The notes under the pieces: generated by a model
Told to the model about the DNA's origin: nothing
The model's input: the letters and a program-made list of their open reading frames with translations, nothing else
Database searches by the model: none
Shown: in pieces, positions 11,921 to 61,926 of the stretch
Layout of the letters: each line of letters starts with the position of its first letter
Position numbering within the stretch: the stretch's first letter is position 1
Translations under genes and position numbers: made by a program
NCBI RefSeq assembly: GCF_964656455.1
Contig: NC_135714.1
Location: 124,614,131 to 124,678,130 of the forward strand
DNA from: Halichoerus grypus
Lineage: Eukaryota > Chordata > Mammalia > Carnivora > Phocidae
Reading direction: 5' to 3'
Length of the DNA stretch: 64,000 nt

Positions 11921-14210
11921 TAAAAACATAAACGAACATAAACATACACTTAAGGACCTCAAACATCCTGAAACATTCTCTTTCTTGGCATTGTGAGAAT
12001 GTTTTTTACATATATTGGAACTCTAGATAAGCAAAGTGATTTGAATACTCAAGAGAAAAGGATAAATAAAATAAAAGTAAAATACTAATTCCACAGAGTG
12101 TCTTGGATCGAATCTCTTTCTTGATGAGATCTATTGACTGACTGTGCACTGAGCCATTGTGAACCAGGGTGCAAGCTGTTCTTCAGTCTCTGCTATGTAA
12201 AATATCTTGTCATTTGATGACACAGATTATTATTATACAAAAATCAGCATCAAACTAGAGAAGAATTTGGGAGAGTTCATGGCTTTTACGGCAATCCACA
12301 GCAAGTGATGCTGTCTTGACAAAATATAAAATTACCTCCAACCCTGAGTTGAAGCTCTAGGAGAGCAGCAAACAAGCCCTGTAGTATTGTTTTAGATGAA
12401 GCACAGTGATAGCTCCGTGCTTCCTTCAGGCCTCCTCTTTCTTCCTGAACGAACTCCAGGGAATGGCATCATGTCAGGCTTTCCAGATGGATTATGTGAA
12501 GCCATAGCTCAATGTCATTTTCAATAGGAAGCCTCATAATTAAAGGTCAAATAGTCACTTCATCTGCAATCAATCAATAGAAAAAGTACTAATACGAAGA
12601 ACTAATCAATCAATGGCAAATGCACTAATAAAAGCAATGAATCAAATTCAGCATCTGTGTAGATGCAAGTACACTGAAGAGATTGAGACAGGGCAAAAGC
12701 ACGAACAATAAAATAAATTGAAGTGTGTGTACAAGAGAATATTCAGAAGGCTTCTCAAGCAAGAATTTTCATCTTTGGTTCATTAGTTACCTGGGTACCA
12801 CTTGGCCTACAATGATTTATTCTTGAATACAAATACTGTATATAATAATGAATGGTATTTCATAAGGCTTACTTAATGTATTCTATTGGAGGTGTTACAT
12901 GCATGCACATGTGTTTATTGTGTATGTATAAAATTGCTAGAAGAAATATTTTGATAGTGATCTCAAAAGGGTTAGATATTTTTTCTAAATGCCAAATAGA
13001 TATATTATAATCCATTGTATTTCATCTTTGTGTGAGAGGTGAAAGAGAGTAGAACTCTGAGTGATATTATCTGAAATATGTTCCCTGCTTTCTGGAATGT
13101 GAATTTTTCACACTTAGTGTGATGTTCTTTCATTTCCATGCAGACAAGAGTTCCCTTAGGATAATTATTGGCCTGTAGCTCAGGCGACTATCATGGCACA
13201 TCCTCTATACCAGTGATGTCAGGTCACCAGGAGAGGGGAGCATGCTTTGCATTTTGTGAAAATGGATACAGTGAAATTATAGGGCTTGCCAAGGCCATTC
13301 TAGTGATGTTGAGCCAAACACCCCTTGCTACAGGTAGAAATAAGGGTGCTGCTGGAACAAGGGCAATCCATGTCATCTCACTGAGATAAGTAGCAAAGAG
13401 GTCATATTTATAAAGGCTACCTGGGAGCCTGCAGGAAGGAAGCCAGGTATGATCAAGGCAATGATAGACTAGGCAGGTTGGAAGTAAAATTCCCGAATCT
13501 AAGAGCTAAGGAAACTGAAGCCTGGGGATGTCTCAGTGGAAGAGTGAGGACAAGTATTTAGGTCTTGCAATTCTAAGAGTGCTCACGGCTATCATGTTAT
13601 GAAAATAACTAAGGATTTAGACTCTACGGTTACTTAGATTCCACGCTAGTACCTTATTGGAGGATCTAAGATCTATTTCACGGGAGAACACTGCAAAAAC
13701 AAAGTACATAAGCAGACAAAAGTCAAGTTAACTCAACTCTTTTTAGCAAAACAGCTACCTCTGACTGGTGTTCAGAGTCCCCGTTTGCCTGAAAATCAGG
13801 TTTCAGAAAGTGTCAAGAACAGAATAATATTGCTTTGAGATTAAGAAAAAGAAAAAGACAAAAAAGAAAAAGATCTAATGGGTAGGTATTTTACTTATAG
13901 AAAAGGAAAGAATACTGATGGTGCTGCAGTATGCTTCTTGGGTTGAGCAATTTGCTCAACACGGCCAGCTCCAGCACAGAAGAACATCGTAGAGAGACAA
14001 AGCAGCCATTTCGGTTTTCCAAAAGCAAACCCCTGGGAGTGTCTGGGATTTAAAAGCGCATTGCATCTTAGGTCACGGGCTCATTTGATCTCTGGCTCTG
14101 GACACCTGAGGCACCTGGCAGCTCTTGCCTCTCGACCACCTACCTTTATAAGAGCCCCTTAGCTTTTAGGAGACCTGGAGCACTAGACATTACAGCACAG
14201 TAACAGCACA

Positions 14211-14231
14211 GGGGTGGGGGTGGGGGTGGGG
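14211..14231 (+). repeat. G-run block, quadruplex pattern
   Basis: Four G-runs of 4, 5, 5 and 4 bases separated by single T, the tightest quadruplex motif in the window. It lies on the non-template relation to SLC10A7, so the pre-mRNA would be C-rich here. Confidence 0.9.
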
Positions 14232-14424
14232 TTAGTGCAAGATGATTTCTTTGAAGTCAAAAATTAAACCACACCTATTACACGAAAATCTAGAGGACAA
14301 GGGGTCAGGGGACTGGAACCCTGGAAACAGTAACACAGTCATAACTAATATAGTTACTGATAACCAATAACAACAGCTAGGCGGGCTACAGAATTTAGTC
14401 CCTCGCAGTCTACACACAGTGCAA

Positions 14425-14870
14425 TGATTGTATACATTCTGCCGGGTACTGACTACCTATTATGTACAAATACTGTGCTGGGTACTTAACACATTTTTTT
14501 TTTTTTTAATTTTTATTTTTTAAAGATTTTATTTATTTATCTGACAGAGAGAGACACAGCGAGAGAGAGAACACAAGCAGGGGGAGTGGGAGAGGGAGAA
14601 GCAGGCTTCCTGCTGAACAGAGAGCCCGATGTGGGGCTCCATCCCAGGACCCTGGGATCATGACCTGAGCCGAAGGCAGACGCTTAACAACTGAGCCACC
14701 CAGACGCCCCGGTACTTAACACATTTTATCTTTAATGTTAATAAACTTTATAAAGTGAGGATTATGCTACCTCATTTTACAGATGAGAAAGCTAAGTTTC
14801 AGGGAGGTTAAGTGATTTGTCCAGAGTCACGAAGTCAGGATTGGAATGTGGCTTCCAAAGCTCTCTCAAC
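14425..14870 (-). mobile_element. MIR SINE split by a can-SINE
   Basis: Reverse MIR: TATGTACAAATACTGTGCTG, then after the inserted SINE CTCATTTTACAGATGAGAAA and GGTTAAGTGATTTGTCCAGA. Confidence 0.78.
14498..14710 (-). mobile_element. can-SINE inserted in a MIR
   Basis: Reverse SINE with a poly-T tail and a head ending CCACCCAGACGCCCC. A perfect 17-bp duplication, GGTACTTAACACATTTT, is at 14481-14497 and 14711-14727. The insertion splits an older MIR element. Confidence 0.95.
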
Positions 14871-14933
14871 TTCGATTTAATGATATTATGAAGACAGCCT
14901 AACAGAAATACTGCAAGGTACAGACATTCAATA

Positions 14934-15272
14934 CAGTTAACCCTCGAACAACATGGGTTTGAACCACACGGGTCCACTTATATGTGGATCTTTTTTTCGA
15001 TAAACACGGTACAAGGCTGTAAATCTATTTTCTCTTCCTTATGATTTTCTTAATAACATTTTCTTTTCTCGAACTGATTTTACTGTAAGAACACAGTATA
15101 TACATATAACATACAAAATATGTGTTAGTTGACTGTCACCAGTAAGGCCTCTCATCAATAGAAGGCTATTGGTAGCTAAGTTTTTGGGAAGTCAAAAGTT
15201 ATATATGGATTTTTGACTATGCAGGGGGGTGGTTCCCCTAAGCCCCAACCTGCATTATTCAAGGGTCAACTA
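14934..15272 (+). mobile_element. MER2-type (Tigger) DNA transposon
   Basis: A near-complete non-autonomous element of about 339 bp. It opens CAGTTAACCCTCGAACAACA and closes TTCAAGGGTCAACTA, which are imperfect inverted ends. The interior has TTCCTTATGATTTTCTTAAT and AACATACAAAATATGTGTTA, as in the MER2 consensus I recall. A TA precedes the left end. The strand label is arbitrary. Confidence 0.88.
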
Positions 15273-16280
15273 AGTGTATGTTGTTTATTCAAATAAGCTG
15301 AAGCCCTAGATAGCAAGTGCTCCTTAAAGAGTCTGTCCAATTTCAAAATCATTTTCCAAACTTGGCAAGACTGACAATAGATTCTATCTAAACAAATATG
15401 CTTGGGGTTAGTAAAAACATTATGAAATGTCTTTTTTTTTTTAGCTTACAGACTGAACTTCTTTAACATGAATAGACAGAGCAATGTCATGATTTTTCAT
15501 TCTCTTAAGTGAGTCTCATGCCAAAATGTAAAGAAATTTTTAATGCAAGTTTTTACCACAATATGATGACTACCTCAAGGAGTTTGTGAATGAAGTTCCT
15601 GATTACTTAATGACTTTTAATGACTAAAAGCATGGATTCAGATTCCTGGACAGGTTATTGGGATAATGCCACTACAATGGGTAAAGCTTAGTAGAAAACA
15701 GCAGTTTTCTTCTTGATCTACTTTAGTCCATTAAATAAATACATATTTCACTTTAGGTGCTAATCAGATTAAGTTAATGATAACTACGTTGTGTTTCTTT
15801 ATAGAAATAACATTCTGAAATGAACTTTAATGTCAGTATCAGATTAGAGTAACAATATCTCTACCTTGCTCCAAGCTCCCAAAAAATAAGTTAACATTTT
15901 CCAGGGGCAACTCTAGAGCCTTCCAAAGCCAAGTTTTTTGCCCATTCCTTTTTAGAAGTTCCCCATCCTTCCCCATCCCTGCCACCCCCTTCCCTGACTT
16001 TTAATGTTCACATTCTACATTGAAACCCTTTTATGAGAATCACAAATGTAATTATAAATTAAGCTAAATCCTACACTATTAAATTTAGGCCTTCAAAAAT
16101 TGGTTCAATCAAATAATGGTATTTAAAAGGAATGACCCATCCTCACCTTGCTTTTGTTCTTTATCTAACGGAGTGGACAATACTCCATTCCATTTAATTT
16201 GAAGAGTTGCTTAAATTTCAAAATCATAAGATGTAACTGTCTGAGGATAATATGAAGTTGGTTTTTAACTCTGCGAATCA

Positions 16281-52786
<36,506 letters not shown>

Positions 52787-53661
52787 CTGAAAGAAATAAA
52801 AGAGATGATGATCATTTATCAGCCTGGAAAGCAGGACACTTTCTTCGCCATTTTAAACTGATGCATGGAAATGTTGATCCTTCTCACCTCCGTTTAATAA
52901 AATCGAGGTGATAAAGATGAGGGAGCCCCCCCTCTTAGCTCTCACTACCATAAAGCCTTAGCATCTCTATTACAATTATTTGTATTTGGTACCGTTAAAA
53001 GTACAACCACCAATCTTCCTTAAACTCGTCTGCCCTTTTTAAATGGAAGTTGCCTTCCATGTTGCATATGTATCACTCGGGTGAAGCTGGCAAGCCTTCT
53101 CACTCCAAGGCTTTCAACTCTAACTTGGATAAAGTGCCCCCTTTCAAGAGAAGACAGGTGGTTCAGTCCCAGTTGGAGTCCTCTCCTGAGCAAAGACCAC
53201 GTCAGCTGTGATGAATGAGATGTCGTGATTTTGTAATGTGAACCGATCTCCCCTAGGAAATGAGCTGGGATCTCAAAACTCATTTCACTTGATTAGACTC
53301 CATGTCTCCATGGTGGAAGGCAAGTCTTTCATCTAATTCAGCCACATAGGACCACCTCAGTCCCTCTGCCTCCCCTAGGCAGAAAGGAGCAAAAGATTTG
53401 TTTTCTGCAATGACAGGAAACTGTTTGAGGCTGTTGTCAATGAGGCAGGATACAAGCTTTTAGGTTTCTTGAAGGTAAATCTTTAAAACTAGGTGTTTGA
53501 GTTGGGAGTTAACATGACAGGTTCAGTTTTAGAGCTGCAGATGATTATTCGTTTCTCTTAGTTCTTCCTTTATCGCTCAACACTTCATTATGATTTATAC
53601 AAGAAAAAGCATTTCATAATGTTACTAATGAATTCTACTTGGAACTTTAAAATTCCAAAGA

Positions 53662-53728
53662 GTGTGTGTATATGTATGTGTGTGTGTATGTGTGTGTACA
53701 CACACATGCACGTGTATTGTGTGTGAGA
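53662..53728 (+). repeat. TG/CA-rich simple sequence with inverted symmetry
   Basis: TG-rich repeats switch to ACACACACATGCACGTG, so the strand partly pairs with itself. Confidence 0.85.
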
Positions 53729-54284
53729 GAGACAGACAGAAACTATACAGGATCTAAGGTCTGGGACCACTTCATTACATTTGGAAAAAAGTCCTTTTGG
53801 TATTTATATGAAATCCTTTCATCATTACAATAACTAAATTCTTTTGGATATGGCCCAAGAGGGACTGGCTACATTATCTGAACACTGCTACTATGACTTT
53901 CTTAGGCAATATACCACAAGTGAAGATTCACACATTGGCTTGTTTTATTGTTAAATAATAGAATAAATGCTTCTTTATTGTGCAAACTTTTGCAGCTGGT
54001 AATAATGAATACAACACTTTAAGTGCTTTATTTTTAATCTGTTTATTAAAATATGTATTGTGGCTTTTATCAACTCCATTGGTGTCTATGAAACAAGTTC
54101 TCATCAGCACATTTAGGAGAGCTAAATGTGCAAAATGCCGAAGTAATATTTAAGAGCTACTGTCCTTCAATGATATGGAATATATTCAGACTTTAGGAGG
54201 AATTCCAAACTTTCCAAGGCCATGTGGAAATGAAAATATCTGGTTGTTTCAGTCTGTGTGGGAGCCTTCTGATTTCAAGTCAAT

Positions 54285-54570
54285 TTGCTTAAACATTTAT
54301 TCAATGTTCACTTATATGCCAGGCACTGTTCCATTAATTAGAAGAATTAATGGAAACTGATATGGCAGAAAGGAAAACAAGGATATTCCAGGAAGAGGGA
54401 AGGGAATTCATAGAACTATACAAAGTTGAGCAGGGTGGGAAGAAGGTATGAAATGGAGGCATCAGAGACCAGGTCACCAAGGACCTTGTGGCCAGAAGAG
54501 GGATCCTGAAGTTGATCGTATCAACAATGGCAAACTACTGAAGAACGTCAAGTAAAGGTACAGTGAAGTG
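54285..54570 (-). mobile_element. L2-related fragment, reverse
   Basis: ATTCAATGTTCACTTATATG and CCAGGCACTGTTCC, then CACCAAGGACCTTGTGGCCA, are reverse L2-type blocks. Confidence 0.55.
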
Positions 54571-54959
54571 GTAAATAATTTCATATATGGAGAAAAAATT
54601 GGACTTAGCTTATAAGCTAACCAGTTTTACCTTTGTTATCTGTCAATTCACCCATATCCAGATAAAAGAAAATAGAAACTTATGTTAATGTTAATTATGA
54701 AACACCAACAGCACTAATAACACTTATGAGAAACAAGGTATGGTATCTGTGATAGGATTAGAATTGTCAACTAGGACAAAGGTTGAGCATTGTGAACACT
54801 CAGAGGACATTTGTCTTATATTAGAGGAGGTAAAGCCACACTGGTGTCTTGTAAGTACATGGGGACCCACATTCTTCCTGGTGACCACTAATTTTCCTTT
54901 GCCACAGAGGAATACTAAAAGTATTAGTAATAATACCAGGACTATTAATGGTATTTTGC

Positions 54960-55185
54960 TTCAGCACTTTCACACAGCACGTTTTAAAATTTGGCCCTCC
55001 CCTACTGAAGGAGGTAGGTTACATCATAGGCCCATTTTATAGACGAGGAAACCAGGGTTTAGAAAAGCCAAGCAAACAGCCCAAAGTCATACAGCGAATA
55101 AATGGCAAAGGCAAAACCCGGATTTGAGCCTGCTTTTTTGCTCAGCCCCAAATCCAGAACTGACTCCACTACACCACTGGTCCTG
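54960..55185 (-). mobile_element. MIR SINE
   Basis: Reverse MIR: CCATTTTATAGACGAGGAAA, AGCCCAAAGTCATACAGCGA and ACCCGGATTTGAGCCTGC. Confidence 0.78.
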
Positions 55186-55654
55186 GGTGGCAGGTTTCAG
55201 CAACCAGTACAGTTTTCTACGGAGTTCTGCTTAGGACATATGTTTAGTGATTAGTTGCTGTATGGTCTTGCTCTCAAGGTGATAACCAATTCTTAAAGAT
55301 GACTTTACTTTGGAAGGCAGAGCACTATTATCTGCAGGTTTTCCTGCCTGAATATTTCAGGTGTATAGTTCCCAACACACAATAGCTTCTTTGCAGTTCT
55401 TCCAAAGACTTATGGTATTTGTTCCTAAAATATTAAAAATTTCCTGGCAAATAGGATGTGTTTTCTAATTCTGGATTTAAGATTCCTCATTATTGTCTCA
55501 AAAACGCTGATTCAATTTCATTAATTAAGAATGAATTGTTATACAGTGTTGAAATCTGTTTTTCAATTGTATTAGGAAGTGAGTCAGTCACAATGCCGTT
55601 AATCGTGACAAGAACACTGTAAGTTTTAGTGGAGTCATTATAATAATTATCAAA

Positions 55655-55875
55655 ATACTAATAGCCAACATTTATGGAGCGCTTATTTCACATCAACGAT
55701 GTACTAAGGACTTCATGAATGTTATCTTATGGAACTCTCACAACAACCCTATGGGGTAGGTATTATTATTATCCCAATCTCCTATAGAAGGAAACTGAGT
55801 CTCAGAGATACCGAGTGAAGCAGGAAGAGGCAATGCCAGGAATTCAAGCTCTATCTCCCTGACTCCATAGCCTAT
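55655..55875 (-). mobile_element. MIR SINE
   Basis: Reverse MIR: ACATTTATGGAGCGCTTATT, ACAACCCTATGGGGTAGGTA and GAAACTGAGTCTCAGAGATA. Confidence 0.8.
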
Positions 55876-57602
55876 GAGCCTGAATGGTGTAAATAAAATC
55901 TTGGCAGTCTTACCCTATTTCCTCAGGGTTATATTTTAAGAGTAAACCTGAGAGGAGCTTCAAACTCAGTATGTCTTTTTGATGACATGAAACAAATTGA
56001 GAAATCAGCCTTTGTCTGACACGGTTGATACATTTTTTAAAGTCAGGTTTTTACAAATATCAATGGTAAAAAGGGTGAGCTGAAAATGTAAACTGTAACA
56101 GCAACAATCACTGGGAGCTGGGAAGTCAAATAAACATGTTCTTTTCTCTAGGGTATATAGAAGGCTCAATTTGATCGTCTCTTTTCTCTTTCCCCAGTAA
56201 GTCCTATGCAACTGGATAAAACCAAAGAGGTGGTGGATGAGCACTTCTAGCAAAAGACGTTACCCCTCTGCTTGCAGATTCAAGGTCAAGACATAATTTT
56301 AGCATCCTTGCAATTGGGATGGAGTGTTAAGCTTTCTGATTCCAACACCTGAAGAAGTCAAGTCACAAAGTGACTGGCTTTGATTGGCGCTTAAAAAAAC
56401 CCTCAGAAAAATCCATTTACACCTCTGATGTGAATGACTGGGTGAATATATTTCAATGGCTTTAGTGGGGAGGGAAAAAAAAAGTGTCAAATCTCAGACA
56501 CTGAGATTTAGTCACAATACAAGCCAAAAAAAAAACCAAACACATACCTAAATAACAACAAAAACAACAACGAAACTGTAAATACACCTCTCTCAGCAGA
56601 AATATTAGTTAAAAAGGCAAAACTTAAGTGAATTATCATTTTTTTAAAAGAGAAAATGTTGTCAAAAGGTTTTGCTGCAACAACTATTGTGATCACACAG
56701 AAACCAAAACTGAGTTCTTAGGCGTCTGTCTCCAGGATGTTGAATGTTAAGTCTTGGAAAAGGTGCTTTTTATTTTTTAATTAAAAGGCAATCACTTAAT
56801 TTTTACAGAATGACAGAAACTCATCTGAAGTGTGACCCCCTCAGTGAGGTGAGGCTATGAGGGCTGTGCTTTGGCCAGAGAACTCACAGTGAGGCAATGT
56901 TCTTGTTCTGAAGGCACACACTGGCCTCGATGAAGCTCTTTCACAATAAGGAAGCTCTCTTATAAATGATCCCAAACCACCTCCACTGTCGCCCTGCCTT
57001 CCCCTTGGAGCAACTTAGGGCACGTCTCACCCCTCCTGCCTTGTAATGGCCTTTAACTGCTGCTTTTGAGTGGTATAAATAAAATCTCTGCACTCTTCAA
57101 CTATTGCCTCAAACCTACAACTTAAGGATAATGCCGAGGTGAGCATCTGGGTCCCCACACTAAGTCTTCTCCAGGCTAAAGGTCGTTAGGCAGCCCCCGC
57201 CCCGGCCCCACCACCAGTCCCCTAGGGTAGGGCTCTGAGGCTCCTGTTAGACATAATCTCATTCAGGTGAACCTAAGAGTCCATAGCACTCGCTTCATGG
57301 CAACTGACCAAAACTTGGAGCTGTCATCCTGGAGCATTGTCTAACAGGCCAATCCAAGGATTATTTAATTACCTGGAGGGATATACCTTTGTTTGACTTC
57401 TATTTATTATTAATTGGGGCTCAGAAATTACATACTAACTTACACAGTATTGTCCAGTATATATAGAAAAAATTTCTGTCTAGTAGAAAAAAACACCACA
57501 AAGGTTATGGTCTTAAGACCATGTAGGTATTAGCCAGTTTTGTCTTTAACCTAGTGAACTTATTTTGGTATTCTTTTCTGGTGGACTATATAATCCCCAT
57601 TT

Positions 57603-57836
57603 ATTTACTTTTTTAAATTTTATTTATGAGAGAGAGAGAGAGAGAGAGGGAGGGAGGGGTGGTGGAGGGGCAGAGGGAGAGAGAGAATCCCAAGCAGACT
57701 CCCCGCTGAGCATGGACCCCCCCCCCGTAACACCCCCCCCCCACCACCACAGGGCTCGATTCCATAACCCGGAGATCATGATCTGAGCTGAAACCAAGAG
57801 TCAGATGCTTAACTGACTGAAGTACCCAGGCGCCCC
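57603..57836 (-). mobile_element. can-SINE with C-run expansions
   Basis: Reverse SINE, head ending TACCCAGGCGCCCC. The target duplication TATAATCCCCATTT is at 57589-57602 and 57837-57850. The middle carries two long C-runs (about 57717-57742) not found in the other copies, making it longer than usual. Confidence 0.9.
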
Positions 57837-59322
57837 TATAATCCCCATTTCTATAATCTCTTAGAAATCAACTTTACCATCCTGCTGATTCCCCTATTAT
57901 TCAGTTAAATAAATGTTTGATACGTGCTCATTCTATATTTGTAAGAAAGTCATGTTTTCAGCTTTTGAAAATTCTACTTTGACAGCTCCTTTACTCTGAA
58001 CTTTGCATTTATGTTAATGCAAAGATCGCTTTTTTTTTAAGGATTAATGCCAACTAAAACTCCCAATTTGTCTTCACATGTTGTCCGATGGTCAGTATAC
58101 AGTGATATCTTAAAAAGTTAAAGAGAAGCTTATTCTTGTTGAACCAATATGTAATGAGTGAGATTTGCCAATACATTCTAAGCAATAAATTATAAAGTGG
58201 CGGTATGGTCAGGATATGTGGTCTCCAGAGAATATGACCTGATAAACATGAATCTCAGAGTAAACAACTCAGTAAACTTCATAAAGTAAAGAAAAAGACA
58301 TTAGGAGCCTAGCTGGAAAGAAAGTCGTGGGTTGATTGGTGGGGAAGGGCCTGTTTCCTCTCCCCTGCCTGTACTTTCCTCTTTAAAACTGGACCTTCAC
58401 AGAGTAAATGGCTCAACATCCCCAAATTAAGCATTTCTCAGTATGTTCATAGCTCTGTCAGGGGAAGAAGGTGTCCTAGCAGTTGGCTTGAGCATTCTGG
58501 TGTGTCTGCCAGGCACAGGGCACTACAGTAAAGACAGGTGCATGAGACTATTGGAGCTAGATAACACCAGCCACTAAAAACATCCAGTCAACTCTCTCTA
58601 GTCTGAGTCCACGTTTGCCAAGAAAACGTCGAAAAATAATTTGTTTTCCAAGTAGCGTTTTTGATAGAAAGAGAGCACGCTGACTAGCTGGCCTCAGGCT
58701 CCTAACACACAACCATATTGAGGTGTGCTAAACACAGTGAGTTTCTGGACCTGCAAAGCTAAGGATCTCTTTCTGGATTGTGGGGACTCCATGTGAGCAA
58801 CGTTACCCTGTGAGGCCTTGCAGGAATGACAGCTGGCTTGTCTCAATGACATACATTTAATTAAACATTTACTGAGTGCTAACCATGTATCAGACATCAC
58901 GGGAGCTGAGGAGAAAAGGATTCCAAAGTCTCCTACGCACATAAAACTGCAGGCATTTTGAAGTGGACTTTTACATAAACTCCAGAAAATAGTTTCTGTG
59001 AAGTCCCTGGCTTGTCTTTGAAGACTATCTTGGAAGACCTTTGTTCTTTCTTTCCTATTTTTCTTGTCCTACAACCACTGGTGAGCATTGTTTACCTCAC
59101 TAATGCACTTAGAATAATTTTTGGTTTTTCAAGCTACGTCTCTGATATGATATGTCCATATTTGATCTTTAATTTACACTATGGTCCTTGCCCATGAGGA
59201 GTTCCCATTACAGAAAGCAGCTCTACCCATTCTTCTGTAACTTCAACATGTCTGTTAAGAAATACCTCTACTGTCTTATTCCCAAAAGATTGTGACGTTT
59301 CTTCAGACCAAAATTAAGGGTC

Positions 59323-59418
59323 TTATATATATATATAAAACATATATATATTATATAATATATATATATAACATATATTATATGTTATATATAATATATA
59401 TTATTATATATATATTAA
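59323..59418 (+). repeat. (TA)n-rich self-complementary block
   Basis: Nearly pure A/T over about 95 bp, made of TATATA runs with ATGTTATATATAATATAT inverted symmetry. It can fold on itself. Short open frames through it are meaningless. Confidence 0.93.
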
Positions 59419-59429
59419 AATTACAATCT

Positions 59430-60400
59430 CAGCATGCTATGAGAGTGCTTAACAGGGAGGTGAGAACAGTTCAGATGAGAACCGAAAGCAGAGTAGGAGC
59501 GGGCCACATAAAGAAGGGACAGCCCCGGAGAAGGCGGGTGGGGAGAGAACACAGGGAGGGTGGAGGGGCTGTACAAAGGCTTTGGAAGCAAGAACATACA
59601 GCCAACTGCAGGTGAAGGGTAGAATGTGGGGAGGGCCATGTGAGAGATGAAGCTAGAAGCCAGACAAAGCAGGAAGGCCTAATCATCCATTGTGAGGAGT
59701 GTGGCTTCATTTCAAAGAAAGGGGAAGCCACTGAAAGAATTGTGAAGGCATGGATCTAAGGGAAGGGCCTGGGGCCAGGGCTGGATGATACCCGTGTTTA
59801 GGCAGAAATCACTCTGGGTGTAGTTTAGAAAAGAGGTTAAAATGGTGGGAAATCAACAGGAGCGAGACTAATGAGGAGGCTGTTCAGAAATCCAGGCAGG
59901 GGTGGATTTGGGCTAAGGTGATGGAAGCTTAGTGATCAAGACAGAGATATCACATCCTCAAGAAGTATTTGAAATGTAGACTGGTAGATTAACTAAATAT
60001 TGCGGGAGGCATGGTGATAAAAAGGAAGGAGGGAGGGCTTCTTAGTCTTTTAAATTAAATGATTTTTTGGCCAAATAGGGAGGTTGTGGAGCCAATTACT
60101 GAGCCATGGTAGACTTGGGATGTACGTAGATTAATATTACTTCAGGAAGATGATGAATCTGAGCTGTCTACAAGGCCTCCAATGGGGACACTTTAAGTAG
60201 TTGGATAGATGGGACAGAAGCTCAAACTAGGGTGGACAGTGGCTACAGATGAGTGAGTCTCCATCATACAGTTGGTGGGTTACTATTACAAAGAAGGGAG
60301 GACGTTCAGGAATACAGAATACATATTAAAGCTCAGAGGAGGCCTAGCAGAAAATGGTTTCAATGGAATAACTAGTGTGGAAGTTCAGCTAGATTGAGGG
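59430..60400 (-). mobile_element. L2-related fragment, reverse
   Basis: Blocks such as GAAGCCACTGAAAGAATTGT, AATCACTCTGGGTGTAGTTT and AGAAATCCAGGCAGGGGTGG follow the reverse L2 order. It lies directly after the AT-dinucleotide block. Confidence 0.55.
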
Positions 60401-61761
60401 CTAAGAAGGAAGACGAGAGAGAGAGAGACAGTTTGGACATTCTTTCAAGAAATCTGGCCATCCAGAGGAGGAGAGATAGAGCCGTAACTGGAGGGAAAGG
60501 AAGTTTGCTGGCTTTTGTTTTCTTGTTTGTTTGCTTTGCTTTAGAAAGGAGAAACTTGAGGATTTCCAAAATTCATTAATAAAAAAAAAAAGCCAATGGG
60601 GGCAGGGGGGTGGAGGTTTAGAAAAGAGAAGGGATTATCCTTACTACCTTAAAGAGGCAGCAGGGAAGGAGTCCCAGTGCACAGCTGCTGGGTTTAACTT
60701 CAGGAAGGAGGTAGGCTGACAGTTCTTCATTGTAAAAAGGGGAGAAAAGGATAGATTAGGTACAAATGAAGACAAACTTGTACGTGTCTGATGTTAGAAA
60801 GTTGAAGGGACTTTCATTTAAGAGCTTTTATTTTCTATATTAAGTAGAAGGTGAAGTGTTTTACTAAGCCAAGGGAGACAGGTTCAGGCAGGGGCAAGTT
60901 GGTGATTGGAAACTGTGCTGTAACTAATGGGAGCAGGTGTCTAAGACAGTGAAGGGGCTGGGATTTTACCATCTTGTGAAGCTAACAAGTTAGACGGCCA
61001 TAGCTTCATGGATGCTGGAAGAAAACACAAGACTCCTGGGTCATAGCCACAGGACTATATCACTCACAGGATAGCAAGCAACCTAAGCATCAGTTCCCCT
61101 CACCCCCAAGTCAAGCAAGGTGGGGTAAATGGGCTCAGATGGATGCCTGCAACTACGGTGGGTTGCATTACAGAAAAGGAACACTGAGTTTAGGGAATCC
61201 AAATCTTTTGTAATGGACAGAAAGCATGCCTATCATTTGCTCTAGAGGGAAATACTATCTTTATATTTCTAAGGCAGTAAGCAAACTTGCCATTTGCTCT
61301 GGAGGGAGATACTATTTCTATCTTTCAAGGCCATTCACTATAGAAACATCCCTGAGAAGACAGTTGAGAACAAAGGGCCATCAGTGCCTCCGACGACAAG
61401 ACGTACAGAGATGTGAGAGACACATGCAGAATTGTCTTCCAACAGAGGACATGTCCAGCGGGCCAACCCAGCTGATACTGGTTATCTCAACATTTGAGCT
61501 ATCAAGCTCATCATTGCTCCCTTCAAATATCCCCACTTGTACAGGAGAATGATAATTAGATAGTCATTTTTAAATGACCAGAAAAACCTCTCCGACATGA
61601 CACTGATCCCCTAACATTCCTTGGACATTATGATTAAAATAAGTAAGAGTCTAACCAACTGAACTGCTTTTCAACTCATAATTCACTCTCTCTCTTTTTT
61701 TTTAAATTGGGGAATTTGCTAAATGTATGTTTGAAATCTAGATCCTTGCTAGATTGAACTG

Positions 61762-61905
61762 TGGTCTCTGGGCCGTCAGCACTGGCCTCGCGTGGAAGCT
61801 TATCGGTAATTGTTGAATCTCAGACCCAGTCCCAGGCCTACTGTATCATCATCTGCATTTTTAACAAGATCTCCAGAATACTTGTAAACACATTGTAATT
61901 CAAAA
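61762..61905. mobile_element. Possible decayed MER5-like element
   Basis: GGTCTCTGGGCCGTCAGCAC and TCTCAGACCCAGTCCCAGGC, followed by ATCTGCATTTTTAACAAGAT, resemble a worn MER5A copy. Ends are not clear. Confidence 0.4.
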
Positions 61906-61926
61906 AGAACTGATTTAGCTCTAGAG

